From the NCBI RefSeq assembly GCF_029962835.1, contig NC_080578.1:47671001-47735000 (forward strand): a stretch of 64,000 bases of DNA, given 5' to 3'. The notes beneath the pieces were generated by a model. The model saw nothing but the letters and a program-made list of their open reading frames with translations. It had not been told where the DNA came from and did no database searches. The translations under genes were made by a program, and so were the position numbers. Of the stretch, positions 33,104 through 44,711 are shown piece by piece. Each line of letters opens with the position of its first letter. Position 1 is the stretch's first letter. Source of the DNA: Magnolia sinica (taxonomy: Eukaryota; Streptophyta; Magnoliopsida; Magnoliales; Magnoliaceae).

Positions 33104-35608
33104 TGACCCGAAAAATTTCGTGCAAAGACCCGAGAACTACCTCAAATTCTTTAGAAGTTATATGTGGGTTAATTAGCGCTAAACTCAATTGCTTGTGAAA
33201 TTAGCACCAGTCACTTTAAATTTGATCTGCAGGACTCAAAACCTGTAGAATCGTTAGCGCTATGTTACCCTGAAATCTAGGACTCAACGCTAAATCCAGT
33301 TGTTCTCGGGAGTACTTAGAAACTTTGTATCAGACCTTGACCGCGCGTCGAATGTCCAATAGCGATGATCTTAGACAATTATAATCTCTTTGTTAGGCTT
33401 GACATCACCTCAAAAGTTAAGTCCAGATGATGTCCTGAGTCGATTTGCTTGAGTCCGGAGTAAAGAGTGTGAGAAAGCTAAGAAATTAAATATAAATTTA
33501 TGAAATCTGAGTCGTGTCGCTTGCGAGCAGATTTTAAGCTTTCTGACTGTTAGATTCTGGCCCAAATTTACCCTCGGATCAGGGAAGATGGCCCGAGCAT
33601 GTCATAGTGCCGGTGGACCTGATCGAGTTTCGGTGACCATTGAATTGAGATTGGTCCGCCACGGCTGATCTGTAAATCCGATCGGTACAAAAACTCAGCC
33701 TGACCTAGATCCATGGTCAGTGAGCTTAAGTCCGATCGCACGTGGAAAAAGGAGCACCAGAAGTGCTCCGTTGGACCGATATAGACCCGATTTGGTTATA
33801 ACCTAAGTATACCTTGGCCCTGGGGCTATTTTCATCCATATTAGGCCTATATAAAGACCTTAAAACCCTCACTCTCAATTCCATTCGAATTTTCAAACCC
33901 TAGCTAAGAAAGAGAGAGGAAAAGAGAGAGAAAGAGAGAGAGAAGCTGGTGAATTATCTTGAGATTCTTCCCTGTTATTCTGCGTCTTTAAACCATCACT
34001 TCTGAATCGTTATTCCGGCGATTCTAAGTTCATTCTTGGGTAAGTCAATCAAACCCTAGTCTGTTTTAAAGCTTAGAATAGTCTAAGTGTTGATGTAGCT
34101 CATTTCTATTCATGCCTTAGGTTATCTAGTCACCGTTGACGAAGACTTATCGTCTAAATCAGATTTATTGCGCTTTTTCTGGTTTAAGGTGCAGACTATA
34201 TTCGTATAGGTTATGGTTTTCAAGGCTTTCAATGTCGGTTAATGATTTGTTATTGTTGTGGGTGTAATTTCACATGCCAAATGCGATGTTTATATTGTAT
34301 TCCTGATGTATATGAGATATATTGAGATTTCTGTATTCCATGTATATGTAGAAAGTATCGTATACGTATGAAATACGAGCATGTGTTTGCCATGATTAAT
34401 TGTCGTGTATATGTGCTAGTTGTATGTGTGTCAACTCCTTGGCAAAAGGAATTGTCCAAATGTGTGTTATCACCAACATACATCATGTATGTTGGAATAT
34501 GTAGTCTAAGTGTTTGTAGAAATGTCTGAATGATATAGGGTGTAATATATTATTCTGTTTACGGGCGTTGAGAAGAGATTCTCAACTATCCTATTGGTGT
34601 GTATGATTTCCTACATGCAAATTACATTCTTTGTTGTTTACTTCAAGTACTACTTATGTGTAAATTCATGTTAAGTTGATATTCATCAAATGCTCATATA
34701 CTGTATGACTAAAATTGTTGTTCCATTATTGTTCTAAATTGTTAGTATGAATATCTGTTATGATTAAAGATGTTTGGGACTATGAAATAGTCCAGGAAAT
34801 CGGTAACAAACCTTGAGTTTGTGGCCGAGGTTGTTTTCGCCACGTAGGACATGCTTAACGAAACCGAGTCGTATTAGGGTTGTCGGCAGTGGTTTGGCCA
34901 CACGGAGTGTTTGCGCACTCTATGTCATTCAACTCAACGTGCGCTTGCGCTAGTCGAGTTCGTCAAGTAACCCGATTGTCCCGGTGGATGTACACCATAT
35001 ATGGACGTTATTGCTTGAATCTAGGGTACTAAACTTACCAATGCAATCCCGTTAACCATTGTACCTTGATTCGCTAAGACTCATGAGCTGGGCATGGTGG
35101 TATGGGACACCATGGTCGAGCTGTCGGCCTATGCTAGGGTGACGAGCCTCCCCGTAGTGACCAGTGAGCACACCAGATTCTGTCTTAGATGCAGATGATG
35201 ACGCGACCCCTGAGGCAGAGCAGGAGTATGAGGATGACGAGGACGCATTTTCTTTTATGCAGTTCTCAGGCGGGTTCATGTGAGCCGTGTCCTGATCTAT
35301 GGGGATTCTGGATTTTCTTTGTAATAGATGCTTTCATTTTGATACTTATATTTTGAAATAAACACTTATAATTATGACCTGGCAGAGCATACATATCACA
35401 GGGACTTGCACATGTTCACATATATTTCTTTAAGTCTTCTGCTTGCGTCTTTCACTTATCCCTAAATTATGTTGCAGTTGGCTTAATCTATTCCATGTTT
35501 TATGCACTTATACAGACAACATACATCCATCATTACATATGTTGCATAAGTGATGTTTTGAAACTCAAGAGCTGAGTTATGCTCGAGCCTGAATTTCAGG
35601 GCGTTACA
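33099..35608 (+). mobile_element. 3' LTR of the Tekay-like element
   Basis: Preceded by the polypurine-rich TTTAAGGGGAGTAGAT (33083-33098). It starts TGTAATGACCC and ends GCGTTACA at 35608. TATA box at 33845-33855; the donor-like site here reads TTGGGTAAGT (GT at 34040-34041). About 2.51 kb. Confidence 0.9.
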
Positions 35609-35781
35609 AGCATCTCAATAAAGAATCAAGCACTAGTTATAAAAGAAAACCAGTTCCAGCCTGGTTAAAGAATCATGCGCCAGTTATCATCAACTAACAC
35701 GCATCATCATGAAGTAGGCAAAACACCTCCTTACTTACTCCCCCTGAATAACACACATAAATCTATAAAAATTATGTAATG
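35609..35781. other. Unassigned filler between Tekay LTR and Athila RT
   Basis: 173 bases that match neither neighbour. The phrase TTACTTACTCCCCCTGAATAACA resembles ends of some copia LTRs (only the core CTCCCCCTGAA is considered). About 70 RT codons expected here are absent, so a deletion and insertion happened at this spot. Confidence 0.4.
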
Positions 35782-36616
35782 CTCCTACCACATTTCAGCG
35801 ATGTATATTAAGTATTTTTTCTGACACAATAGGGGAATTTTTAAAGGTCTTCATGGACAATTTCTCTGTATTTGGTCCATCCTTCAACGAGTGGTTGAAA
35901 AATCTTAAATGTGTGTTGAAGCGATATGAAGAGAAGAATTTGATTATGAACTGGGAGAAATGCCATTTTATGGTTCCCAAGGGAATTATTCTTAGACATA
36001 ATTTTGTCCATGGGAATTGAGGTGGGCAAGGCTAAAATTGATCTTATCTCTAACCTACCACCTCCTAAAAGCATACACAATGTACGATCCTTCTTAGGAC
36101 ACACTGGATTCTACAGACGATTCATAAACGACTTTAGTCACCTCTCTTGTCCTTTATGTAATCTGCTTTAAAAGGATGCATCATACGAGTGAACTGAGTA
36201 ATGTCAGGAAGATTTTACTAAGCTCAAGGGAATGTTAACTACCGCACTCATCATGCAGCCACCTGATTGGAACACCCTTTTGAAATCATGTGCGACACAT
36301 CCGACTATGCTATTGGGGCAATGTTCGGCTAGAGAAAAGAGAAGAGGCCCTACGTTATTCACTACTCAAGTAAAACTCTAAATTCTGCCCAAATGAACTA
36401 CTCTACTACGAAAAAGGAACTCTTGGTCGTAGTGTTCACTTTGGACAAATTTAGGTCCTATTTAATTAGATCCAAGATCATTATCTACACAGATCATGTG
36501 GCGCTATAGTACCTTCTTTTTAAGAATGATACTAAGCCCTGCTTGATAAGATGGATCCTCCTACTCTAGGAATTTGATTTGAAAATATAAGATAAAAAGG
36601 GAGTAGCGAACGTAGT
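35782..36616 (+). pseudogene. Athila-like RT C-terminus and RNase H (element B, last piece)
   Basis: It resumes in the RT palm at NAPTTFQRC (35782), with the active site VFMDNFSVFG near 35847-35877, where the family has MDDF, so the second Asp is Asn. Connection region: RSFLGHTGFYRRFINDF (36088-36135, after a frame change near 35985). RNase H continues as IMQPPDWN.. (36252), DYAIGAMF (36306), YSTTKKELLVVVFTLDKF (about 36400-36453) and VIIYTDHV (36478), with several stops. It ends KKGVANVV at 36616, where the large LTR begins. The expected next residues (VDHLSRL) are of the type seen at 5886, but in a different element copy. Confidence 0.8.
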
Positions 36617-38310
36617 TATCATGCCCCAAACATGGAAACCGGGCTCACAAAATTTTCGATCGCCGAATCCGGTGCTGATAGCCTCCGTAGTACCCCATTC
36701 TTGGCTCCCAGCGCCCATATGCCAAATTTCGATCCTGGGATCCTACAAGGAGGATTTTTCATCACACATTTATCTCATAAGAAGCATAACCACAAGTTTA
36801 CCCAAATCATAAATGCAACATCATTATAACATATCCACTAATATAAACAGTTGAACACAGTGCTGAAAGGGAAATATACTTATATCAAAAAATCGAATCT
36901 CCAGAAGATAGCTGCATGCTCCAAGCTCAACGCTACTGTGACCTAACACCACCTACACGCATCTATCATGCATGAGCTTATAGAAAGCTTAGAGGGTGGT
37001 GTAAGTGTGTGCACAAGGTAAATGCCAAGTATGCAATATCAGAGCAATGCAGAAACATACTGCTAAGTCCGTAAATACCATCAGCTTTATCCAGGCCATG
37101 CAATGCAAAAATATAATAAGCTAATATCATATACTGATAAAGCAATACAATATGCAAATCCTAACGAGTCCACGAATACCGCTAGCCAAATCTAGGCCAT
37201 ATAAATACAGAAACATAGCAACTTAAAATGTCATATGCTGCGGATGTAATGCAATATGCAGATCTTGACAAGTCCATAATACCATCAACCTTATTCAGGT
37301 TATGCAATACAGAAGCATAGTAAACCAAATGATATGTGCTGAGGATGTAATGCAATATGTGGTACGAATGAAATGACCAATCTGGAGTGTGAAGTCGAGA
37401 TGATAATACATAGTATCGCAGGCTAGGGAGTACATCATAAGGAACTTCTATCCAAACCAGTCTCATACCTAAATTTGGATAGATAGACTCAATGTGGTAA
37501 ACTCCTGGTCTTAGGTTGCTCACACGCCCTAACCGAAATCCTTGTCATTGTGAAGGTACATATAACAATTAGTTGCACACCACCAGCCTAAGTGGATAGT
37601 GAATGAATGAATGAATAAATAAAATGTTGAGTATGTAACTCCTGCTCAGTAAGTCCACATATCAGTACCATACCTCTCTTGGATCATCACCGGGGTCTAA
37701 TACACTCTACGCCAGCTTGTCGCCCCTATCTGAGCGCACAACTGGGTAAGTGGAAGAGACCTCACTATCCACCTACCAATATCGGGCCCGGCTCGTCGAT
37801 AACGGACCTATTCCTGAAGTTGGTCAAACTCAACCTAGATATTACCCCCTCATTCAAGCAGGTGAGGTCACACCCCCTTCCAACCGACCACGACATAATG
37901 GGAGATGCGGCCTACTGTTATATGACCCTCATGTGCTTATGTATATTCACTCGGTCTAGACGTTAAAGCGTCCCCTGGCCTCAAGGGTTTAGGGACTTTC
38001 AACCACGGACATCCAAAGTGCCCGTATGCTCAAACCAAACATTTTTATGTCCCATCTGGCCATTTACGATATGCTTGTGGAGGCTGCAACCCTGATGTCG
38101 ATAGGACGCCAAATGATCATGTCACAAAATGCGAGACGCATGAGCCATACCATCCGGTCATGCATCAAACCTGCGCGTACCGCACGCTCATGGGGGCAAC
38201 TCCTCCTATTAGGGAGTCCCATAATAATCCGCCTATGGCAACCACATCTCATAAGAAACATGTAGATGATGCATATGGGTATGTATCATGATGTTATGCT
38301 GTCACATACT

Positions 38311-38362
38311 CATAATCGGTATTGATAACCGGCATCGATAATCGGCATTAATAATCGGCTTA
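38311..38362 (+). repeat. 13-bp tandem repeat, four copies
   Basis: Units of the form ATAATCGGCATTA (with ATAACCGGCATCG and ATAATCGGTATTG variants) lie within the U3 of the large LTR. Confidence 0.75.
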
Positions 38363-38431
38363 CATGTAAGGCGGGGTCTGTAGATGAACAATCAATCTAA
38401 ACCATAACATAAGGTTTGGTCCTCGGCTGTG

Positions 38432-38855
38432 GATATGCCAAATCCCGTAGCACGGAGCCATCCATTTACGGTGATGATGGACCATACAACATCAATGGGA
38501 CCCAAAGATTTGGGTTAATCCACTTAGAGAATGATGAGAATGGGCCTAACAAGGCCTAAGGAAAGGTTACAATGTGGACATTTAACCATCATTACCCATC
38601 AATGTGGACATTTAACCAACATTGCTCCCAAGGAGTGGCCCACATAGGGCCTAACATATGGTGGGCCCATGGCCTCACATACAATCAAAATGGAATGTAC
38701 ATGTACTAATCCACGTGATTAATGGTCATATGACTTGATCATATATATGATAAGACCCAATGTGATGTATGCGAGGCCGTAGATATGCCAAATCCGGTAG
38801 CACAAAGCCATCTGTTTACGACGATGATGGACCATGCAACATCAATGGGGCCCAA
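38432..38855 (+). repeat. Diverged ~75-bp direct duplication in LTR U3
   Basis: The block AATCCCGTAGCACGGAGCCA...ACATCAATGGGACCCAAA at 38440-38505 recurs with changes at about 38792-38855 (GGTAGCACAAAGCCATCTG...). The ~280 bases between hold further short repeats (AATGTGGACATTTAACCA twice). Confidence 0.6.
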
Positions 38856-39159
38856 ATCCAGTCAGATGACTTGATTTATACGAACACGGTCCATCATCCA
38901 TAAGTAATTGGACATAAGTTCTTTTATACGAACTACTTAGAAATGTAGCCACAACCATGTAGAACCATTAGATTTCATAAAACTCAATAAATACGAAAAT
39001 GCCATTAACATAGAACTCGTAATTCTAAATCACATGATTCCCACCATCTGTTTAATGTGAAATTTCATACCATGCCTATGTATCATAAATTAACCATATT
39101 GTATGAATTTTAACCCTTAGATCATTATAAAAATAACCCAATGGATAGATCAGCCATTA

Positions 39160-39295
39160 ACCATTGATTTTGGGGCCCACCTGATCTTTGGATATGCTCC
39201 AATTTTGGACTCAGCCCCTAACATGGGCTGAAAAAACAAATGGACAGTGCAGATTTATAAAACACATCACTGTGGGCCCCACGATCATGGCCGTG
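39160..39295 (+). repeat. Half of a foldback-type repeat embedded in LTR U3
   Basis: GGGGCCCACCTGATCTTTGGAT at the left and AAAAACAAATGGACAGTG followed by CACTGTGGGCCCCAC at the right match the right-hand arm of the foldback family at 60820-61238, 62700-63206 and 63568-63991. Only one arm is present here. Confidence 0.65.
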
Positions 39296-40173
39296 TGTAC
39301 GCAATACACGTGCACCAGTGGTGCACTAAACTAACAATCGGGTCAAACAAGGTTTGACCCATTATCTCTTGCCAAAGAGGAGATTTCTTCCTCCTTTCTC
39401 ATTCATTCTAGCGGACGAATGATGTCCGTTTGGGGTGGGTTATGGCCCACCCTGATCACCCGTTTGCACAATCCAAACCATACATCACACTCGGGGGCCA
39501 CCAACGACCCAACCCTATCCCTTCTTATCTCTCAACTCGACTAAGAAATCAAACGATCCTCGTCCAGAATTCGTCCGCAAGAAGAGAATGCCAAAATAGA
39601 TCTAAATTCTTTGCGTAAGAAATTCAAAGAGGAGCACTTAAATTCAATCAGAGCCGTTCAAAAGCGTGTAGACACACTTCCGACCGTGTCCATGTTAGCA
39701 GAGAGGAAAGGAAGGTTCTAGTGAGATTGATATCTCCCGGTCTTCCAAACAAAGCTACTGCAAAATGTGACTATGCGAAAAGGTCTCTCGTAACTATTTA
39801 AAGACCTTATGCACACCATCAATCTGGTGGGCTAAGAATGATCGGATGGCCAATCCGATCCAACTAGAGGCATCCAAACATGATGGAAGTGCACCAAGAG
39901 CAATCTGCCATTAATACGATGCCAACCATCCACCCAAACAGAATGATCCGATCAAGAAACCCAATGAGGATTTGCTGATGGGTCATCAGATGGACAAGAT
40001 GGAAAAGAGGAAGATAAAAGAGAGTGAGATTCCAATCACAATGACCGGATTCACCGTTACACCTTACACAATCAAAGATTCGTAAGAAATGTCCAGAACC
40101 AAGATGCGTAAGCCCCAGCCAATCACGTGTGAAAAGAGGGCTGTGTAAGGTTTATGCACAGGAGTTCGCACGC

Positions 40174-40183
40174 CTATAAAAGG
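40174..40183 (+). promoter_or_regulatory. TATA box of the 5.5-kb LTR
   Basis: CTATAAAAGG followed about 35-70 bases later by a GA-rich leader (GGAAAGAGAGGAAGAAATGG), the same order as in the Tekay-like LTR. It divides U3 from R. Confidence 0.55.
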
Positions 40184-40206
40184 CTTGCCATCCCACCAAC
40201 TTGAGT

Positions 40207-40470
40207 ATGTAGTAAAGGAAAGAGAGGAAGAAATGGGAGAGAGAGAGAGAGCAACATCCAGCTCTCTACTGGACGTAGCAGCAAGGAAAAGAAAACAAAA
40301 AGAAAGAAAGAAAGAAAGAAAGAAGGAAAAGGAAAAGAAAAAGAAAAAGAAAGGAAGAAAAGGAAATGAAAGGAAAAGAGAAGAGAAGAGGAGAATGGAA
40401 GAGAAAGAAAGAAATAAATAAAAGAAAAGAAAAGGAAAGGAAAGAGAAAGAGAAAGAGAAAGAGAGAGTC
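40207..40470 (+). repeat. GA/AAAG-rich low-complexity tract in LTR leader
   Basis: A purine-only stretch of AAAGA, GAAAG and GAGA units, about 260 bases, in the presumed R region. It yields a spurious Lys/Glu-rich reading frame (40185-40421). Confidence 0.85.
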
Positions 40471-40841
40471 GAGTTTCGAGTCGATTCGCTGGGTCCTGGA
40501 CTGATCAGGGCCAGATTTGAGTTGAGCTTCAGGTGAGGGTTTTATCCTTTAGGCTTACAATAATTTAAGTTATTATATTTACATTTCCCTTACATGTCAT
40601 CCTGTTGTTTCATCTTTCTTTTACATGCCTTCATGATATTTATCATGCCTGATACATGACTTCATGATATTTTATCCTGCCTGATACATTCTTTTATATT
40701 ACTTTAAATTTCCCCCTGCAATTATGTGTTTTACTATCAATTATTTGCCCTTCGAGATTATAGTATAATATTACTTACAAAGTGATCTTTCTGAATTTAT
40801 GTGGGGCCGTGGATACAAGCATGGCCCTTGCCTTACCAAAT

Positions 40842-41044
40842 TTATTGAGTTGGCCTTGCCACTCTCCTTATTAAAGAATCGGTCGTTCCCGCTCTTCTAT
40901 TCATTGAGTTGGCCATTACCACTCTCCTTATTAAAGAATTAGTCGTTGTCGCACTTCTATTTATTGAGATGGCCATTGCCAATCTCCTTATTAAAGAATT
41001 GGCTGTTGTCGCTCTTCTATTTGTTATGTTGGCCATTGCCACTG
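40842..41044 (+). repeat. 60-bp tandem repeat, about 3.4 copies
   Basis: Exact 60-base spacing. Each unit contains ACTCTCCTTATTAAAGAAT, GTCGTT.TCGC.CTTCTATT and GTTGGCCATTGCC. Starts at about 40861, 40921 and 40981, with partial units on either side. It lies in U5 of the large LTR. Confidence 0.9.
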
Positions 41045-42118
41045 TTTGAGTTGACCATTGTCACTCTTCTCTATATTGGCCTTATGCTATCATCTTTAAA
41101 AGGCTTGGGCATGTGTCTTGATATTCCAGAACCTCCATGATTTAGTTTGTATTCTCTGTAAGTGCAAGTACTATGTTGGGAATCCCTCTTCTAGCAATCA
41201 AATAAATATTGTGGACGTAATGTGTTTTCAGTAACGGCCCTAGGGTGACCATAATTCCATATTTCACGGGTGATGGTGCACAAATTGGAGTATGTAAATC
41301 ATTATATATATGTGATACATCAATTCTTTCCTTTCGGGGTTAGATGTCACATTTAGTCACTCCAATCCAGTCTTTTCTTTAGGGGTTGGATGTCACAATT
41401 AATCACTCCAATCTGGGTTGCATGATTCACCTGGTCATGTGTTGTGTTCGTCTTAGGATAACTACATAAATCCATGTTAAACGTGGGACACGGCGGCGAA
41501 TCTCCGTAGTATGGGATACAGGGGAGTCAGAAAACTCTAATCATATTCTACATTGTGGCAATCGCTAAGTATGATATACCACATATACTTTGCTAGGCAT
41601 GCATCTCATATAGATTGCTTGTGCATTGATACCTCTTGTAGTTGTGGAGTACGGTACATATCAGAACCTTTACATCGCTTTTACGAATCTCTTGAATTAA
41701 TGTTAACCTTAAAGGATAACCATCACTATGAGTAGGGCGTTGACCCTCTCCCAACCGTACAGATTATGTAGGTGATGTACAGATTAAAGACCTAGTGAAC
41801 ATTCTCCCTAAGGAAGATTATGTTGAAAGAATAAGAAGATAAATTATGATTTAGCTTATACTTTCGCTGCAAACTCGATAAATGTAATGAGCTTACATTG
41901 AGAAGGCATTTGATTATTCTTTTTACTCTGATGAAATATAATCAATACAGTTAATTTTATTCTTATGAATGTTATTTTCATGAATGTATCTAGATGTAAT
42001 CCACATGGAAAAAAAAATAAGGTACGATTTTCAAAAGCATCCAGGTTTATACATTATTAACACTCGGTTTTCTCGGGCACAAGTATGAATTCTGGCCACG
42101 AAAGTTCAGGATGTTACA

Positions 42119-43568
42119 AAATTAGGGAGTAATTTTGAGATGATGAATTTATAAAATTAATAATTTAAAGGTGGGAACTAGGTTTTCCAGAGATCCACTT
42201 GCAGCTATTAAGATGTTTCCTTATTTGATTCAAGGCACTCAATTGGAATTGGAGTCCTATCCTATCCAATTGGAAGATATTCAATAAGATCAGATCTAAA
42301 TTTCCATTGACCTAATTATCAACAGATGAAAGTTGTGAAGATTGAAAATGATTCCATCACCTAACCATGTCCAGGAGACAATGGTAGACAACAGGATATA
42401 CCGATCCAACAACCAACATGGGAGAATTATGAAGAATAAAAGGGATTCCATCACCCATTCATGCCCAATGGACAATAGAGAACAACAGGATTTCCTATTT
42501 TCACAAACTCCAAACAGAAAAAGAAAAACTTCAAGCTATTGCAGATCCATTATAATTTCAATCACAACAAACCATTAAAAACTAAAAGTATTCCTTAAAT
42601 ATCAAACTAGAATCAAAGGAGTTCAACAATAACAATAATCAAATAAGAAAAACATCCTAACCATGCTACAAGCTTCACCCCTTAGCCCTAGCTAAGTGAT
42701 CTAGCAAACCATAGACTTGATTGGATTAAAAACCGTAGAAGAAAGCATGAAAAACTAAGAAGAATGGAAGGAGAACTTTTAAGAAGCAGCTCCGCCCTTT
42801 TGCTCTACTTCTCCAAACCTTAGATATCCCAGAAAGACTTAAGAAACCCTTATTTATAAGCTAAGTTCCACAGATCTACAAAATTGGATCAAATTTATGC
42901 ACTCCGCATAACACTGCGTAATGCCTTCGATATCATCGAAGGGGTTTGAATTCGGAAGTCACACCTTTTCGCTCTTTCACACTGCGTAAGTATCTCTGTC
43001 ATCGAATCGTCCTTCGATATCATCGAGCGAAGCTTCGATCCATCGAATAGGTTTTCAAGTCATCAAGAATGTGTCCAAAACAGTCCAGCGAGTTACATCA
43101 ATTTCTTCAATAAATTCGATGCCATCGAGCAGTCTTTGATGTCATCAAGCACCTTCCTTTGAGTCATCGAACATGTCTTCGATTGATCGAGAAAAGAACC
43201 CAATATGTCTACCAACCAACTTGATTTTTTCTCATAAATTCGATGTCATCAAATGGTAGCTTCGATGTCATTGAGAAGTTCTCGATGACACAATCTTTGT
43301 GATTTCTGCGCTTGTTCTTTCGACTTCCTTCTCCACTTGGTTTTCTTGGATCTTGGGACCTTGAAATCTTCAATCTTGGTCTACATAGGTCCATTTTTTG
43401 CCTTAGTGACTTTTGAGCACTAACTCCATACTTTTAGCATTCTTTTCAATCCAAGCTCTTAAATTCACCTTGCAACACAAACACATGTAAAATATACCAT
43501 TAAGCCATATTATGTTTGTAAAACTAAGAAATAAATTGGGGGTAATATACAATATTTGACCCTCAACA
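42119..43568 (-). mobile_element. Athila-like LTR, inverted, 3'-truncated
   Basis: On the minus strand it starts TGTTGAGGGTCAAATATTG at 43568 and parallels 8459 onwards, including TAAGAGCTTGGATTGAAAAG (about 43441-43460). It then follows 9880-10530 (CTTATTTATAAGC TATA region near 42850; the LTR text around 42660-42700, 42340 and 42250). It ends near 42119, about 150 bases short of the expected LTR end, where the large LTR terminates. It carries about ten dyad motifs of the TTCGATGTCATCGAA type between 42925 and 43290. No coding sequence. Confidence 0.75.
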
Positions 43569-43724
43569 ACATGGCTTGGGAAGCATGTTTTCCCTACATG
43601 GCTTGGATTGCATATTTTCCATTCGTGGCTTTGATAGAATATTGGTGCCCTTCGTGGCTTTGTTAGTTATATTTGTATAAACTTGTTGATTTTTAGGTCA
43701 TTGTGTGGAATTCGATGTGAATTT

Positions 43725-44090
43725 CAGGTGGAGTTGAAGTTTGCTTATCAATTTTTTAGCCATCTTGCGGTGTTCACATATGATATGATTTTCGGGTGAA
43801 GTAGAGGTTTGAATGTTGATTTTCTAGCCATCTTACGTAGTTCAGTCATATTGTGATTTCCAAGTGGAGCTGAAGTTCGCTTATCTATTTTCTAGCCATC
43901 TTACGGTGTTCACATACAATATGATTTTCAACTCGTCTAGAAATTTGAAAGTTAAATTTCTATTCATCTAGCGGAGTTCAATCATATTGCAATTTTCAGG
44001 TGGAGTTGAAGTTTTCTTATCGATTTTCTAGTCATCTTGCGGTGTTCACATACAATATGGTTTCCGGGTGTAATAGAAGATCATATGTTA
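43725..44090 (+). repeat. 136-bp tandem repeat made of alternating 68-bp half units
   Basis: Units start at 43725, 43861 and 43997 (C.GGTGGAG.TGAAGTT). Each unit contains two related halves, both with TTTCTAGCCATCTTGCGG-like and TTCA.ATA..ATATGATTTTC-like text, so the array is an A-B-A-B-A series of ~68-bp monomers. Confidence 0.8.
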
Positions 44091-44355
44091 TTTATTTGAC
44101 TATTTGGACATATTCACTTGCATTGCGATTGCTGTTACAATTTCCTAATGATGAAATTATGTTGATTGAATTCATTTCTGAGTATATGATCATGATTTTG
44201 AATTGTGTTGTTTAATATATATCTTCTCATGTCTTGTAATCTATATTAGATTATGAATGATGAGTGTGTAATCTTAGAGGGTAATCCTCATTGCGATAAC
44301 CATTAACGCTATTAAAACATATCAGTTGATATAGGTGTAGAGCAAGCCGATGTTG

Positions 44356-44401
44356 TTCACTTGGTTGTTGGAGCATATTTCACTTGGTTGTTGGAGCATA
44401 T
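44356..44401 (+). repeat. 23-bp tandem duplication
   Basis: TTCACTTGGTTGTTGGAGCA plus TAT occurs twice in a row (44356 and 44379). Confidence 0.9.
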
Positions 44402-44711
44402 CGAGTAGCTGAAGGGCTAGGCGGGGTCCATGTCACCCATATTGAGCACCATTATCAGATGATAGATTTTTATTTTTATTTAATGAACTTTTGGTATTTG
44501 GGTTGTATAAGTCCTATATAAGCACTATATTTGGAGCTTTGGTTATGAATGGAAAGTTTTTATTCAATGCATGGTTTACTTTGCATATAATTGCTGCTAA
44601 CTCTAATTGATGATAAGATGCTTTAAATTTAGACAAAAATTTTAAAGGCTAACACTTTAGGTTTTTGGAAAACGAGCAGCATACTCGAGTTTCAAAAATT
44701 GGGGCGTTACA

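Larger units (their letters stand above)
23428..35608 (+). mobile_element. Tekay/Del-like chromovirus, two LTRs, 12.2 kb
   Basis: Both LTRs (2.52 and 2.51 kb), a primer site, an extra reading frame, gag, protease, RT, RNase H, integrase, chromodomain and polypurine tract are in the canonical order. The LTRs begin TGTAATGACCC and end GGGCGTTACA; by eye they differ mostly by C/T and G/A changes. The flanking 5-mers differ (AGTAA on the left, AGCAT on the right), so either the target duplication has mutated or the flanks were rearranged: part of the host Athila RT is missing to the right. All genes carry stops, so the element is inactive. Confidence 0.9.
36617..42118 (+). mobile_element. Solo-like chromovirus LTR, about 5.5 kb
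   Basis: It starts TATCATGCCCC (ancestral TGTCACGCCCC) and ends GGATGTTACA. There is no internal region. The U3 half matches 1-1504 in reverse. A TATA box CTATAAAAGG is at 40174-40183, a GA-rich leader follows, and CTTCAGGTGAGG (40527-40538) resembles a splice donor. So U3, R and U5 are all present, which fits one very long LTR. Flanking 5-mers do not match (GTAGT, AAATT), so a simple solo LTR from one insertion is not proven; recombination between two elements or end erosion is possible. The right flank starts in the middle of an inverted Athila LTR. Short reading frames inside are not genes. Confidence 0.6.
43569..44711 (+). mobile_element. U5 remnant of another chromovirus-type LTR
   Basis: It ends TTTCAAAAATTGGGGCGTTACA-like (core GGGGCGTTACA at 44701-44711), the usual end of this LTR class. 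It includes the GTCCATGTCACCCATATTGAG phrase near 44428 and tandem repeats at 43725-44090. The left side is cut by the inverted Athila LTR. No gene seen. Confidence 0.55.

Noticed and set aside
40185-40421. Lys/Glu-rich 78-codon frame
   Set aside because: Product of the purine-only low-complexity tract.
36617-42118. Clean solo LTR with target duplication
   Set aside because: Only the solo-LTR-like structure is supported; flanking 5-mers GTAGT and AAATT do not match, so a simple solo LTR was not claimed.
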